Origin: JBDOQU01 sp039839375
Lineage (GTDB): Bacteria; Pseudomonadota; Alphaproteobacteria; DSM-16000; Inquilinaceae
Length of the DNA: 64,000 nucleotides
Direction of reading: 5' to 3'
Assembly: GCF_039839375.1 (NCBI RefSeq)
Contig: NZ_JBDOQU010000014.1
Location: 68,458-132,457, forward strand
The position numbers and the translations under genes were made by a program. The notes beneath the pieces were generated by a model, which did not search any database, had not been told where the DNA came from, and worked only from the letters and a program-made list of their open reading frames with translations. This document shows, piece after piece, positions 35,131 to 44,150 of this stretch. The stretch's first letter is position 1. Every line of letters starts with the position of its first letter.

Positions 35131-36248
35131 CCGCGCTGCCGGAGAAAGCCGTCCGCCAGCCGGGTCGCCGGGCCGGCATCGAGGATCTGGGGAATTTCTG
35201 CGAAGCCGTGCTGGCCGCCGCCGGGGCCGACGCGCCGACCGCCGATGCCGCCGTCCGGGCCATGATGCATGGCTCGCGGCTGGGGGTGGACAGCCATGGC
35301 GTCCGCCTTCTCGACCATTACGTCACCGTCCTGACCGGTGGCCGGGTGAACCCGCGCCCGGACGTGCGGATCGTGCGGACCTTCGGCGCGCTGGCGACGC
35401 TGGACGCCGATAACGGCCATGGCGCGCTGGCCGCCTACAAGGCGATGGACCGTGCGGTCGCGCTGGCTGAGGAAATGGGGATGGGCGCGGTCGCCATCCG
35501 CAACAGCTCTCATTTCGGGCCGGCCGGGGCCTACGCCGTCGCGGCGGCGGAGAAAGGCTGCATCGGGCTCGCCTTCTGCAATTCCGACAGCTTCGTCCGG
35601 CTGCATGACGGCGCGATGCGCTTCCACGGCACCAACCCCATCGCCTGCGCGGTTCCCGTCGCCGGCGGCCGTCCGTGGCTGCTGGACATGGCGACCAGCG
35701 CTATCCCCTTTAACCGCATCCAGTTGAACAAGAGCCTGCGCGCACCTCTCCCACCCGGCGTCGCGTCGGCGGCGGACGGGAGCGATACGGAGGATGCCGA
35801 GCGGGCGGAGATGCTGGCGCCGCTGGGCGGAGCCTTCGGCTACAAGGGGGCGGGGCTCGCCGGGCTGGCGGAGATTTTCAGCGCCCTCCTTTCCGGCATG
35901 AAGCTCAGCGTCGAGATCGCGCCCATGGGCGGGCCCGATTTCAGCACCCCTCGCGGGCTCGGCGCCTTTGTCCTGGCGCTCCGTCCCGACGCGCTGGTGG
36001 AGGCCGAAACCTTCCAGGACGGCATGCGCCGCTATCTGGATGCGCTGCGCCGGTCGCCGGCCCGGCCGGAGACGATTGTGCTGGCCCCCGGCGACCGAGA
36101 ATGGGCGGAGGCGGATCGGCGCGTCCATGACGGCGTGCCCCTCGATCCCGCGACGGTCGCGGCGTTCGAGCGGCTGGCCGCCCGCTTCGCGATCGACCCG
36201 CCTTTCAGTGAGCGCACCCCCAAGGACGCCGGAAGAGAGCGTCCGTGA
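35127..36248 (+). CDS. Ldh2/malate-lactate-type NAD(P) oxidoreductase
   Basis: A 373-residue member of the MDH/LDH2 (YbiC, ComC, DpkA, YiaK) family. GVDSHGVRLL with the catalytic His and IRNSSHFGPAGAYAV are family signatures; MATSAIPFNRI and GGAFGYKGAGLAGLAEIFSALLSG define the core. Members reduce 2-oxo acids such as 2,3-diketo-L-gulonate or oxidise sulfolactate or ureidoglycolate. Its ATG overlaps the SDR stop (ATGA). Substrate unknown; the context indicates a hydroxy- or sugar acid. Confidence 0.87.
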   Translation: MTALPEKAVRQPGRRAGIEDLGNFCEAVLAAAGADAPTADAAVRAMMHGSRLGVDSHGVRLLDHYVTVLTGGRVNPRPDVRIVRTFGALATLDADNGHGALAAYKAMDRAVALAEEMGMGAVAIRNSSHFGPAGAYAVAAAEKGCIGLAFCNSDSFVRLHDGAMRFHGTNPIACAVPVAGGRPWLLDMATSAIPFNRIQLNKSLRAPLPPGVASAADGSDTEDAERAEMLAPLGGAFGYKGAGLAGLAEIFSALLSGMKLSVEIAPMGGPDFSTPRGLGAFVLALRPDALVEAETFQDGMRRYLDALRRSPARPETIVLAPGDREWAEADRRVHDGVPLDPATVAAFERLAARFAIDPPFSERTPKDAGRERP

Positions 36249-36283
36249 TCGGCAAACCGCATGAAATCGAAAGGAGAGGCATC

Positions 36284-37282
36284 ATGATAAACATAAGTAG
36301 AAGACTTCCCCTCATCGGCGCGGCGCTGGGCCTGGCGGCGTTCGCCTTCCTGGGGCCGGCCCATGCGCAGGAGGAGGAGTTCGTCCTGCGCTTCAACCAT
36401 GTGCTGGGCCCCAGCGAGCCCTTCCATGAAGGATTCCTGAAATGGGCCGAGCGGGTGGAGGAACGGACCGGCGGCGGCCTGACGATCGAGGTCTTCCACA
36501 GCGCCCAGCTTGGCGTGGAGGAGGACATCATCGAGCAGATCCGCCAGGGCGCGAATATCGGGCAGAACACCGACGCCGCGCGGCTGGGCAACTACGTGCC
36601 CGGCATCGCCGTCGTCAACGGCCCCTATTTCGTGGAGACGATGGAGGAGGCCTTCGCGCTCGCCGACTCCCCCACCATGATCGAATGGCAGCAGGAACTG
36701 GCCGAACAGCACGGCCTCAAGGTCGTCTGTTTCGACTGGGTCCAGGGGCTCCGGCACTTCTTCACCAACCGGGAGGTCCATACGCCGGCGGACCTGGAGG
36801 GGCTGCGCATCCGCACGCCGCCGGCGCCGATCTGGCAGGAATCGATCCGGGCGCTCGGCGCGTCGCCGGTGGCGATGAATTTCGGCGATGTCTATCCGGG
36901 GCTCCAGCAGCAGGCGATCGACGGGGCGGAACTGGTCTACCCCAACATCACCGCCGGCAATCTCTATGAGGTTCTCGACTACGCGATCGAGACGGGACAC
37001 ATCCTGCTGGTCAACTTCCAGGTGGTCAGCAGCGAATGGTTCAACGGCCTGCCGGAGGATTACCAGACGGCGCTGGTCGAGGAATGCCGCAGGGCCGGCC
37101 AGGAAACCTCTGAGATCGTCCAGCAGGCGGTGGATCAGGCCGAGGCGGAGGTCCGCGAACAGGGCATGACCGTGATCGAGGATGTCGACCTTGAGGCGTT
37201 CAGGCAGGCGGGTCAGGCGGCCTATGAGGTGCTGGGTCTGGTTGACGCGAAGAACCAGGTCCAGGAAGAGATCGGCAAGTAA
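36284..37282 (+). CDS. TRAP transporter substrate-binding protein (DctP)
   Basis: A 332-residue secreted binder with a signal peptide of about 27 residues (ending AHAQ) and AAAGGAGAGG as the ribosome binding site. The DctP core is clear: FNHVLGPSEPFHEGFLKWAERVEERT, RQGANIGQNTDAARLGNYV, LEGLRIRTPPAPIWQESIRALGASPVAMNFGDVYPGLQQQAIDGAE; the conserved Arg in LRIRTP binds the ligand carboxylate. So an organic or sugar acid is the expected cargo. Operon with DctQ and DctM. Confidence 0.92.
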   Translation: MINISRRLPLIGAALGLAAFAFLGPAHAQEEEFVLRFNHVLGPSEPFHEGFLKWAERVEERTGGGLTIEVFHSAQLGVEEDIIEQIRQGANIGQNTDAARLGNYVPGIAVVNGPYFVETMEEAFALADSPTMIEWQQELAEQHGLKVVCFDWVQGLRHFFTNREVHTPADLEGLRIRTPPAPIWQESIRALGASPVAMNFGDVYPGLQQQAIDGAELVYPNITAGNLYEVLDYAIETGHILLVNFQVVSSEWFNGLPEDYQTALVEECRRAGQETSEIVQQAVDQAEAEVREQGMTVIEDVDLEAFRQAGQAAYEVLGLVDAKNQVQEEIGK

Positions 37283-37315
37283 CGGGACCGACGAGAAGGA
37301 AGGCCGGGAGGATCG

Positions 37316-37804
37316 ATGCGCAGACTGTACGACCATCTCCTGAAGCTGGAGGCGATCCTCGCCGGAACCTTCCTCATCCTCATGGTCGGATTGATCTTCA
37401 CGGGCGGGGTGGCGCGGATGATGCGCCACCCGCTCAACTGGACGATCGACCTCTCGACCTGCTTCTTCGCCTGGGGCTGTTTCCTGTGCGCCGACGTCGC
37501 GTGGCGGAAGAACGGCCTGATGTCGATCGACCTTCTGGCCGGCCGCGCGCCGGAGAAGGTCCAGCGGGCGCTTGCCTACATCAACTACTTGCTGATCGTG
37601 CTCTTCCTCGGCTACCTCATCCATACCGGGATCGTGCTGTCCTGGGTCAGCCGGGCGCGCAGCTTCCAGGGCATCCCCGATGTCAGCTATTCCTGGGTCA
37701 CCATGAGCCTTCCCGTCGGTGCGGCGCTCATGCTGGTGACGACGGTCCTGAAGGTGAGGGAGGCGCTGCGGCGCGACGGGCTGCTGGGGCGGCCGTTCCC
37801 ATGA
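37316..37804 (+). CDS. TRAP transporter small permease (DctQ)
   Basis: A 162-residue protein with four hydrophobic segments and the DctQ pattern (WTIDLSTCFFAWGCFLCADVAWRKNGLMSID). GGAGG lies 5 nt before the ATG. It bridges DctP and DctM; its stop overlaps the dctM start. Confidence 0.9.
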   Translation: MRRLYDHLLKLEAILAGTFLILMVGLIFTGGVARMMRHPLNWTIDLSTCFFAWGCFLCADVAWRKNGLMSIDLLAGRAPEKVQRALAYINYLLIVLFLGYLIHTGIVLSWVSRARSFQGIPDVSYSWVTMSLPVGAALMLVTTVLKVREALRRDGLLGRPFP

Positions 37805-39084
37805 CGATCGTCGCCATCGCCTTCGTCGTCCTGCTGCTGATGGGGATGCCCGTCGCCTTCGCCATCGGCATCTCAGGCGTTCTCTTCTTCTTTCAGCATC
37901 CCGAACTTCCGCTCACCATTCCGGTGCAGGTGACGGTCTCCCAGACACAGAATTTCGCGCTGCTCGCGGTGCCGCTCTTCATCCTCGCCGGCAATTTCAT
38001 GAACAGGTCGGGCATCACCGAACGGCTTCTCGACCTCGCCTCGGTGCTGACCGGGCGGCTGAGGGGCGGGCTGGCGCAGGTGTCACTGGCGCTCGCCGGG
38101 CTGATGGGCGGCGTCTCCGGATCGGCCATCGCCGACGCGGCGATGCAGTCGCGGATGCTGGGCGACGAGATGGTGAAGCGCGGCTTCAGCAAGGGCTTCG
38201 CCGCCGGCGTGCTGTCCTTCGGGGCGGTGCTGACCCCGATCATCCCGCCGGGGATCGGCATGATCCTCTACGGCACGATCGGGCAGGTCTCGATCGGCCG
38301 GCTGTTCGCTGCGGGATTCGCGCCGGCCCTTCTGCTGTGGGCGGCCTTGTCGGCCTCCATCGTCCTGACGGCGCGGCGGCGGGGCTATGAGCCCGAACGC
38401 AAGACGCGCCCGAGCGTGCGGGAAGTGGCGAGCGCCTTTCGCGGCGGGCTGTGGGCGCTGCTGTTCCCGGTCTTCCTGCTGTTCGGCCTGCGCATGGGGG
38501 TCTTCACCCCGTCGGAGATCGGGGCCTTCGCCGTCCTCTACGCCATCTTCATCGGCGTCCTCATCTATCGGGAACTGAAGGGCCGGGATTTCCTGGAGGC
38601 GCTGGAAGGCAGCCTCACCGATGTCGGCTCCGTCATGTTCCTGATCGCGCTTTCCGCCATCTTCAGCTACGGCATCGTGCTGGAACGGGTGCCGGAAGTG
38701 ATCTCCGGCTTCATCGTCGATCTGACGGGGAATTTCTACGCCGCGACGGTGCTGATCGCCCTCTTCATGCTCGCCGCCGGCTTCTTCGTGGACGCGACGG
38801 TCCTCATCATCATGCTGACGCCGATCTTCCTGCCGCTGGTCCGCGAACTGGGGGGCGATCCGGTGCATTTCGGCATCGTCTTCATCGTCGCCGCCACGAT
38901 CGGCAACTTCACGCCCCCCGTGGGCGCGGCCATGTACGCCGTCTGCTCGATCATGAAATGCTCCATCGGCGACTATACGAGGGAATCCCTCTATCTGTTC
39001 GCCGCCGTGGCGCTGGTGACGATCGTGCTGATCTTCGTCCCCCAGGCGGTCCTGTTCGTCCCGAACATGATCTTCGGGAAGTGA
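37801..39084 (+). CDS. TRAP transporter large permease (DctM)
   Basis: A 427-residue sodium-coupled permease with about 11-13 hydrophobic helices. NRSGITERLLDLA, GLMGGVSGSAIADAAMQSRML and LTPIIPPGIGMILYG are DctM signatures, as is FTPPVGAAMYAVCSI. It starts at 37801 (ATGA overlap with dctQ). Completes the TRAP importer. Confidence 0.93.
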   Translation: MTIVAIAFVVLLLMGMPVAFAIGISGVLFFFQHPELPLTIPVQVTVSQTQNFALLAVPLFILAGNFMNRSGITERLLDLASVLTGRLRGGLAQVSLALAGLMGGVSGSAIADAAMQSRMLGDEMVKRGFSKGFAAGVLSFGAVLTPIIPPGIGMILYGTIGQVSIGRLFAAGFAPALLLWAALSASIVLTARRRGYEPERKTRPSVREVASAFRGGLWALLFPVFLLFGLRMGVFTPSEIGAFAVLYAIFIGVLIYRELKGRDFLEALEGSLTDVGSVMFLIALSAIFSYGIVLERVPEVISGFIVDLTGNFYAATVLIALFMLAAGFFVDATVLIIMLTPIFLPLVRELGGDPVHFGIVFIVAATIGNFTPPVGAAMYAVCSIMKCSIGDYTRESLYLFAAVALVTIVLIFVPQAVLFVPNMIFGK

Positions 39085-39086
39085 GT

Positions 39087-39485
39087 TCAGGCAGGCTGGG
39101 GAAGGCGCGCGATGACCTTGATCTCGAAATCGAAGCCCGCCAGCCAGTTCACGCCCACCGCGGTCCAGTTCGGATAGGGCGACTTGTCGAAGATCCGGTT
39201 CTTGACCGCCATGATGGTCTCGAACTGATTTTCGGGGTCGGTGTGGAAGGTGGTTACGTCGACGATGTCGTCAAACGTGCTGCCGGCGGCTTTCAGCACG
39301 GCCGCGAGATTATCGAAGGCAAGCTGGACCTGGCTTTCGAAGTTCGGCTCGGGCGAGCCGTCCTCGCGGCTGCCGACCTGGCCCGACACGAACAGGAGAT
39401 CGCCCGAGCGGATCGCCGCCGAATACCGGTTGATCTCGTACAGCGCCTGACGGCCGGCCGGGAAGATCATATCGCGTTTGGTCAT
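39087..39485 (-). CDS. RidA/YjgF-family protein
   Basis: A 132-residue member of the Rid family, which hydrolyses reactive enamine/imine intermediates or acts in specialised catabolic pathways. Family features: RYSAAIRSGDLLFVSGQVG, VQLAFDNLAAVLKAAGSTFDDIVDVTTFHTD and the terminal FEIKVIARL. The ATG at 39485 has GGAG 6 nt upstream; longer in-frame starts run into the palindromic repeats. It is convergent with dctM (2 bp apart) and preceded by three repeated palindromes. Confidence 0.85.
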   Translation of the reverse strand: MTKRDMIFPAGRQALYEINRYSAAIRSGDLLFVSGQVGSREDGSPEPNFESQVQLAFDNLAAVLKAAGSTFDDIVDVTTFHTDPENQFETIMAVKNRIFDKSPYPNWTAVGVNWLAGFDFEIKVIARLPQPA

Positions 39486-39530
39486 GTTCACTCCAGTTAC
39501 CCGGGTCTCATTGCCCGGGATCGCATTGAT

Positions 39531-39598
39531 ATACGCGTCGTATGTCGACATGTCGGTGCATACGCGACGTATGTCAACAGACATACGCGAGGTATGTC
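39531..39598. repeat. Three tandem palindromic 16-bp repeats upstream of ridA
   Basis: ATACGCGTCGTATGTC (39531-39546), ATACGCGACGTATGTC (39560-39575) and ATACGCGAGGTATGTC (39583-39598) differ only at two central bases. Each is itself palindromic; the third extends to a perfect 7-bp-arm inverted repeat GACATAC-N5-GTATGTC. Start-to-start spacings are 29 and 23 bp. They lie 46-113 bp upstream of the ridA start and look like a cluster of regulator sites. Confidence 0.85.
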
Positions 39599-39636
39599 AG
39601 GATCGGGCGGTCTGACGCATGCCATCGCGGCGGGCG

Positions 39637-40533
39637 TCACGGGTTCCGCCCGGCGAAGGCGAGGATGATGTCCAGCGCGCGTTTCGCCGCCGGTATCTCC
39701 AGATCGGTGCGCCAGACCATGCTCAGTTCCACCGGATGGGGATTCCGGGTCCTGATCGGCCTGTAGACCACGCCTTCGAAATGCAGTTGCCGGGCGGCGA
39801 TCGGCACCAGCGCGACGCCCAGCCCCGTCCTCACCAGCGCCAGGATCGAATGGATCTGGCTGACATGCTGGACGAAGCGGGGCCACATGCCTTCGTCGAG
39901 GAGCAGCCGGCTGACCAGATCGTGGAAGTACCGCGCTTCGAACGGCGAATAGCCGATGATCGACGCGTCGGCCAGCGCCGGGGCGTCGATATGGGGCAGG
40001 CCGGCCAGCGGGTGGTCCGCCGGAATCGCCAGGATCAGCGGTTCGCTGAGCACGATCCTGGATTCGTAGTGCCGGCCGACGACCGGCGGGCGGACGAGCG
40101 CGATGTCCAGCCGGCCGGCGGACAGGTCGTCAAGCTGGATCCCCGTCACCCCTTCGCGCAGCACGAAATCCACGTCCGGCTGTTCGGCCTGCAGGACGCG
40201 CATGACCGAGGGCAGGAAGTCATAGCCCGACGCGGCGGTGAAGCCGATGGCGACCGTCCCGGCCTCTCCCTTCGTCGTGCGCTTGATGGAGATGGCCGCA
40301 CTTTCGGCGAGCTGGAGGATGCGCCGCGCCTCCGGCAGCAGGGAGCGGCCGGCATAGGTGAGGGCGACATGCCGGCTCGACCGCTCGAACAGCCGCGCCT
40401 CCAGCAGATGCTCCAGCAATCGTATCTGCCGGCTCAACGGCGGCTGCGTCATGTTCAGCCGTTCCGCCGCGCGGCCGAAATGCAACTCTTCGGCAACCGC
40501 GACGAAGCAGCGTAGCTGGCTCAGCTCGAACAT
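39637..40533 (-). CDS. LysR-family transcriptional regulator
   Basis: A 298-residue regulator with the N-terminal LysR helix-turn-helix (LRCFVAVAEELHFGRAAERLNMTQPPLSRQIRLLEHLLEARLF) and a type II periplasmic-binding-like effector domain (VAIGFTAASGYDFLPSVM, LVRTGLGVALVPIAARQL). It is divergent from kdgD, the classic arrangement for LysR control, and co-directional with ridA. Confidence 0.92.
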   Translation of the reverse strand: MFELSQLRCFVAVAEELHFGRAAERLNMTQPPLSRQIRLLEHLLEARLFERSSRHVALTYAGRSLLPEARRILQLAESAAISIKRTTKGEAGTVAIGFTAASGYDFLPSVMRVLQAEQPDVDFVLREGVTGIQLDDLSAGRLDIALVRPPVVGRHYESRIVLSEPLILAIPADHPLAGLPHIDAPALADASIIGYSPFEARYFHDLVSRLLLDEGMWPRFVQHVSQIHSILALVRTGLGVALVPIAARQLHFEGVVYRPIRTRNPHPVELSMVWRTDLEIPAAKRALDIILAFAGRNP

Positions 40534-40652
40534 CGATCCAAATCCTGTATCAATCGATATGTTCTATAGCTTAGACGATCATCGATCAGGCCGGTAGCAT
40601 CCTAAGGAGATCACGAAACCAGCTTCGTTCCCTGGCGTAGAGGAAAAACAAA
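40534..40652. promoter_or_regulatory. Divergent LysR/kdgD control region
   Basis: This 119-bp gap contains TATCAATCGATA-type A/T-rich dyads, and CATCGATC occurs at its left edge (40531-40538) and again at 40580-40587. T-N11-A LysR boxes are plausible but not unique. GAGGAAAA precedes the GTG of kdgD. Confidence 0.4.
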
Positions 40653-41588
40653 GTGGCATCACAGCTAACCCCCGCCGAAATGGCCGCCTCGATCGGCAAG
40701 GGCCTTCTCAGTTTCCCGGTGACGCATTTCGATGAGCATCTGGCTTTCGATGTCGATCCGTTCCGCCGGCACGTTTCATGGTTGATGGAGCACGGGCCGG
40801 CGGGCGTCTTCGCGGCGGGCGGCACGGGCGAGTTCTTCTCCCTGACCCCGGCGGAGGTCGAGAAGGTGGTCCGTGCGTCCGTCGAGGAGACGGCGGGCCG
40901 GGTCCCGGTGATCGCCGGCGTCGGCTATGGCCGCGGGATCGCCCAGACCATGGCGAAGTCGGCGGAAGCCGCCGGAGCGGACGGAATCCTGCTGCTGCCG
41001 CCCTATCTGATGCGGTCCGAACAGGAAGGGCTGGCGGCCCATATCGAGGATGTCTGCCGGTCCACGAAGCTGGGCGTCATCGTCTATAACCGCGACAACG
41101 CCATCCTGACCGACGAGACCCTGGCGGGCCTCTGCGACCGCTGCCCGAACCTGGTCGGCTTCAAGGACGGCGTCGGCGATATCGAGCTGATGGTGCGCAT
41201 CCAGGCCAGGCTGGGGGACCGGCTGGTCTATGTCGGCGGACTGCCGACGGCGGAGACGTTCGCGCTTCCCTATCTGGAGCTGGGGGTGACGACCTATTCG
41301 TCGGCGATCTTCAATTTCATCCCGGAATTCGCCCAGGGCTTCTATGCCGCCGTCAGGCGGCGGGACCATGAGCAGGTGCTGGCCGGGCTTCGCGATTTCG
41401 TCCTGCCCTACACCCGTATCCGGGATCGCGCCAAGGGCTATGCGGTGTCGATCGTGAAGGCCGGCGTGTCGCTGGTCGGCCGCCCAGCCGGTTCGGTCCG
41501 GCCGCCGCTGACCGATCTGGACCAGCGGTCGATGGCCGACCTTCAAGCCCTGTTGGAAAAGATCAGCACGCCCGCCGCGGCGGCGTGA
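40653..41588 (+). CDS. kdgD: 5-dehydro-4-deoxyglucarate dehydratase
   Basis: A 311-residue DapA-superfamily enzyme that dehydrates and decarboxylates 5-keto-4-deoxyglucarate to alpha-ketoglutarate semialdehyde. The Schiff-base Lys171 is in LVGFKDGVGD and the catalytic Tyr145 in IVYNRDNA; GVFAAGGTGEFFSLTPAE is the subfamily signature. GTG start with GAGGAAAA upstream. A semialdehyde dehydrogenase gene 2.6 kb downstream completes the route to 2-oxoglutarate. Glucarate/galactarate dehydratase is not in the window. Confidence 0.92.
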   Translation: MASQLTPAEMAASIGKGLLSFPVTHFDEHLAFDVDPFRRHVSWLMEHGPAGVFAAGGTGEFFSLTPAEVEKVVRASVEETAGRVPVIAGVGYGRGIAQTMAKSAEAAGADGILLLPPYLMRSEQEGLAAHIEDVCRSTKLGVIVYNRDNAILTDETLAGLCDRCPNLVGFKDGVGDIELMVRIQARLGDRLVYVGGLPTAETFALPYLELGVTTYSSAIFNFIPEFAQGFYAAVRRRDHEQVLAGLRDFVLPYTRIRDRAKGYAVSIVKAGVSLVGRPAGSVRPPLTDLDQRSMADLQALLEKISTPAAAA

Positions 41589-41590
41589 GG

Positions 41591-41633
41591 AGGCGGGCGG
41601 GACCATCGGATGAACCGGCGGCCCGCCTTTTTT
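41591..41633 (+). terminator. Terminator after kdgD
   Basis: AGGCGGGC (41591-41598) pairs with GCCCGCCTT (41621-41629), followed directly by a T-run to 41633. It would separate kdgD from the downstream transporter operon, or attenuate read-through. Confidence 0.75.
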
Positions 41634-41671
41634 GAAACGACAAATTGAATAAAACCAAGGAGGAGGAAGCG

Positions 41672-43177
41672 ATGACGAGAAGATATGGTGCATTGGCGGC
41701 CCTGATGGCCGCTTCGATGGCGGTGGCCATGCCCGTGGCGGCCCAGGACAATGCGATCACGATCGTCCTGCCCGAACAGCCCGACAATCTGGAACCCTGC
41801 CAGTCCCTCTACAGCAATATCGGGCGCGTTCTCAGCCAGAACGTGACCGAGACGCTGACCTACCTGAAGGTGGAGGACGGCACGGTCGAACCCCAACTCG
41901 CCACCTCGTGGGAGCGGCTGGACGACACGACCTGGCGGTTCGAACTGCGCGACGGCGTCAAGTTCCATGACGGCGCGGATTTCAACGCCGAGGCCGTGGC
42001 CTTCTCAATCGACCGCCAGATGAGCGGCGACATCACCTGCGACAACAACACCAAGCTGGGCGGCCTCACGCTTGAGACCGAGATCGTGGACGAGAACACC
42101 ATCGACCTCATCACCGGAGAGCCGGTGCCGATCCTCCCGACTCTGCTCAACCTCGTGATGATGGTGTCGCCCAACACGCCGGCCGACCAGGCGACGAATG
42201 AGCCGGTGGGCACCGGACCTTATACGCTTGAGACCCATACGCCGGAAGAGATCGTGCTGACGCGGTTCGACGGCTATTGGGGTGATGCGCCGGCGGTTTC
42301 CGAGGCGCGCTATGTCTGGCGTTCGGAATCGGCCCTCCGCGCCGCGATGGTGGAAACGGGGGAGGCCGATCTGACGCCGGACATCGCGATCCAGGACGCG
42401 ACCAACCCGGAAACGGATTTCCCCTACCTGAACTCCGAAACCACCCGCATGCGGATCAACACGCAGGAACCGCCGCTGGATGATGTCCGGGTACGCAAGG
42501 CGCTGAACCTTTCCATCGACTGGGAAGGGCTGGGCCTGCTGTTCGGGCCGGACGTGATCCGCGCGGCGCAGCTCGTTGTCCCCGGCATCAACGGGCACAA
42601 CCCGGATATCGAGCCCTGGGCCTACGATCCGGAGGAAGCCGCGCGTCTGCTTGAGGAAGCGCGGGCCGACGGCGCGCCGCTGGACACCGAAATCACCATC
42701 ATCGCCCGGAACGGCATCTATCCGAACGGCAACGAGGCCATGGAAGCGATGGCGGCGATGTGGGAAGCCGCAGGCTTCAACATGAACCTGTCGATCCTCG
42801 ACGTTGCGGCCTGGGTCGAATATCTGAACAAGCCCTTCCCGGAGGATCGCGGCGCGATGCTGCTCCAGGAGCAGCACAACAACATCTCCGGCGACGCCTA
42901 TTCGACGGCGTTCCTGATGTACCATTCCGACGGACAGACCTCGACCATCTCGAACCCTGAACTGGACAGCCTGCTGGACGAAGCGGCGGCGGCCACGGAT
43001 GAAGAGCGGACGCAGCTGCTGCAGCAGGTATTTGCCAAGGTTCATGACAACATCGTGCCGGACATGCCGATGTTCCACATGTTCGGCTACGCCCGCGTCG
43101 GCGAGCGGCTGGATTGGGAGCCGTCGATCGCGACCAACAGCGAAATCCGGCTCTCTACCATTGAGTTCGCGCAGTAA
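41672..43177 (+). CDS. ABC transporter substrate-binding protein, DppA/family 5, copy 1
   Basis: A 501-residue secreted protein with signal peptide (about 24 residues, ending AAQ); GGAGGAGGAAG precedes the ATG. Family-5 hallmarks: ATSWERLDDTTWRFELRDGVKFHDGADFNAEAV and VGTGPYTLE. It is closely similar to the second binder at 45656, with near-identical stretches around LNSETTRMRI and DDVRVRKALNLSIDWEGL. Both probably feed one Dpp-like permease. Two Cys (LEPCQS, DITCDN) are conserved in both. The ligand is unknown; neighbours point to a sugar acid or its conjugate. Confidence 0.88.
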   Translation: MTRRYGALAALMAASMAVAMPVAAQDNAITIVLPEQPDNLEPCQSLYSNIGRVLSQNVTETLTYLKVEDGTVEPQLATSWERLDDTTWRFELRDGVKFHDGADFNAEAVAFSIDRQMSGDITCDNNTKLGGLTLETEIVDENTIDLITGEPVPILPTLLNLVMMVSPNTPADQATNEPVGTGPYTLETHTPEEIVLTRFDGYWGDAPAVSEARYVWRSESALRAAMVETGEADLTPDIAIQDATNPETDFPYLNSETTRMRINTQEPPLDDVRVRKALNLSIDWEGLGLLFGPDVIRAAQLVVPGINGHNPDIEPWAYDPEEAARLLEEARADGAPLDTEITIIARNGIYPNGNEAMEAMAAMWEAAGFNMNLSILDVAAWVEYLNKPFPEDRGAMLLQEQHNNISGDAYSTAFLMYHSDGQTSTISNPELDSLLDEAAAATDEERTQLLQQVFAKVHDNIVPDMPMFHMFGYARVGERLDWEPSIATNSEIRLSTIEFAQ

Positions 43178-43183
43178 GGCGCG

Positions 43184-43234
43184 ATGCGCCCCGGCCGCCG
43201 CGGCAAGGTCCGCCGCGGCGGCCGGAGGTGCGCA
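43184..43234 (+). other. Long GC hairpin downstream of binding-protein copy 1
   Basis: A perfect 14-bp stem (43191-43204 with 43212-43225, 7-nt loop) extended outward by ATGCGC/GCGCAT. No T-run follows. It lies 7 bp after the stop codon and resembles the structures found after other binding-protein genes in this window. Confidence 0.75.
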
Positions 43235-43276
43235 TGACGGTTCGGGATAATCGAACCAAAGTTGTAAAATGAATAT

Positions 43277-43290
43277 ATCAATTGACAAAT
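43277..43290. promoter_or_regulatory. Shared motif ATCAATTGACAAAT, copy 1
   Basis: This 14-bp A/T-rich sequence lies 130 bp upstream of the RraA-family gene. An identical 14-mer occurs in reverse orientation upstream of the DapA-like gene (54574-54587). It includes a TTGACA -35-like hexamer. Candidate shared operator, possibly of the GntR regulator at 52820. Confidence 0.55.
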
Positions 43291-43419
43291 TTACCCATGA
43301 TCTGTCTGGTGGCGTGAGCCACGACCGGTCGGGAACTTCCCGCACCTGGCCCCGACTCTGATCCGGGGAGGGGCGACCGGCGCGGCCACGGCTTCGATTT
43401 TCTCAAGGATCGACAAGAG

Positions 43420-44133
43420 ATGCTGAAACCCGAAACCCGCGACCGGCTGAAATCCGTCAGCACCGCCACCATCTGCACCGCCCTGTTCAAGCGGGGGCTG
43501 CGGAACCAGTTCGTCCAGGATGTCCAGCCGCTGAATCCGGACGCCGGCACGATGGTCGGGGAAGCCTACACCCTGCGCTACATACCGGCGCGGGAAGACC
43601 TCAACCCGATCAGCGTCTTCCGCGACCGCGGCCATCCCCAGCGCAAGGCGGTGGAGGAATGCCCGGAAGGCGCGGTCTTCGTCATCGACAGCCGCAAGAA
43701 CCCCCGCGCCGCCTCCGCCGGATCGATCCTCGTTTCCCGGCTGATGAAGCGCGGCGTGGCCGGCATCGTCACCGATGGCGGGTTCCGGGACAGCGGGGAG
43801 ATCGCGAAACTGGACATCCCCTCCTATCACAACCGCCCGTCGGCGCCGACCAACCTCACCCTGCATCAGGCGATCGACATCAACGTCCCCATCGGCTGCG
43901 GCGACGTTGCGGTCTTCCCGGGCGACGTTGTGGTGGGCGATTGCGACGGCGTCGTCATCATCCCCGCCGCCATCGCGGACGAGATCGCGGAAGAGACGGT
44001 GGAGATGACTGCGTTCGAGGATTTCGTGACCGAGGAGGTGCTGAAAGGCCGCTCCATCCTCGGTCTCTATCCCGCCACCGACGACCGCACGCAGGAGGAT
44101 TTCGCCGCCTGGCGCGCCTCCGCCAACCGCTGA
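43420..44133 (+). CDS. RraA / HMG-aldolase family protein
   Basis: A 237-residue member of the RraA-like family, which includes 4-hydroxy-4-methyl-2-oxoglutarate aldolase, oxaloacetate decarboxylase-type enzymes and the RNase E inhibitor RraA. GSILVSRLMKRGVAGIVTDGGFRDSGEIAKLDIPSYH contains the metal-binding GG-R-D motif, and CGDVAVFPGDVVVGDCDGVVIIP is the second signature. Located 17 bp before the semialdehyde dehydrogenase, it more likely handles a keto-acid than RNA metabolism. Substrate unknown. Confidence 0.82.
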   Translation: MLKPETRDRLKSVSTATICTALFKRGLRNQFVQDVQPLNPDAGTMVGEAYTLRYIPAREDLNPISVFRDRGHPQRKAVEECPEGAVFVIDSRKNPRAASAGSILVSRLMKRGVAGIVTDGGFRDSGEIAKLDIPSYHNRPSAPTNLTLHQAIDINVPIGCGDVAVFPGDVVVGDCDGVVIIPAAIADEIAEETVEMTAFEDFVTEEVLKGRSILGLYPATDDRTQEDFAAWRASANR

Positions 44134-44150
44134 AGAGAAGAAGGTCCCCC

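Noticed and set aside
36032..37624. About 530-codon minus-strand open frame opposite the TRAP genes
   Set aside because: Antisense to DctP/DctQ, which have clear family motifs and ribosome binding sites; no recognisable domain.
39531..39598. Possible CRISPR array
   Set aside because: Only three 16-bp units with 7- and 13-bp spacers, each palindromic, and no cas genes; operator cluster fits better.
43420..44133. RraA as RNase E inhibitor
   Set aside because: The gene is embedded in a catabolic operon and keeps the metal/aldolase motif, so an enzymatic role is more likely; left at family level.
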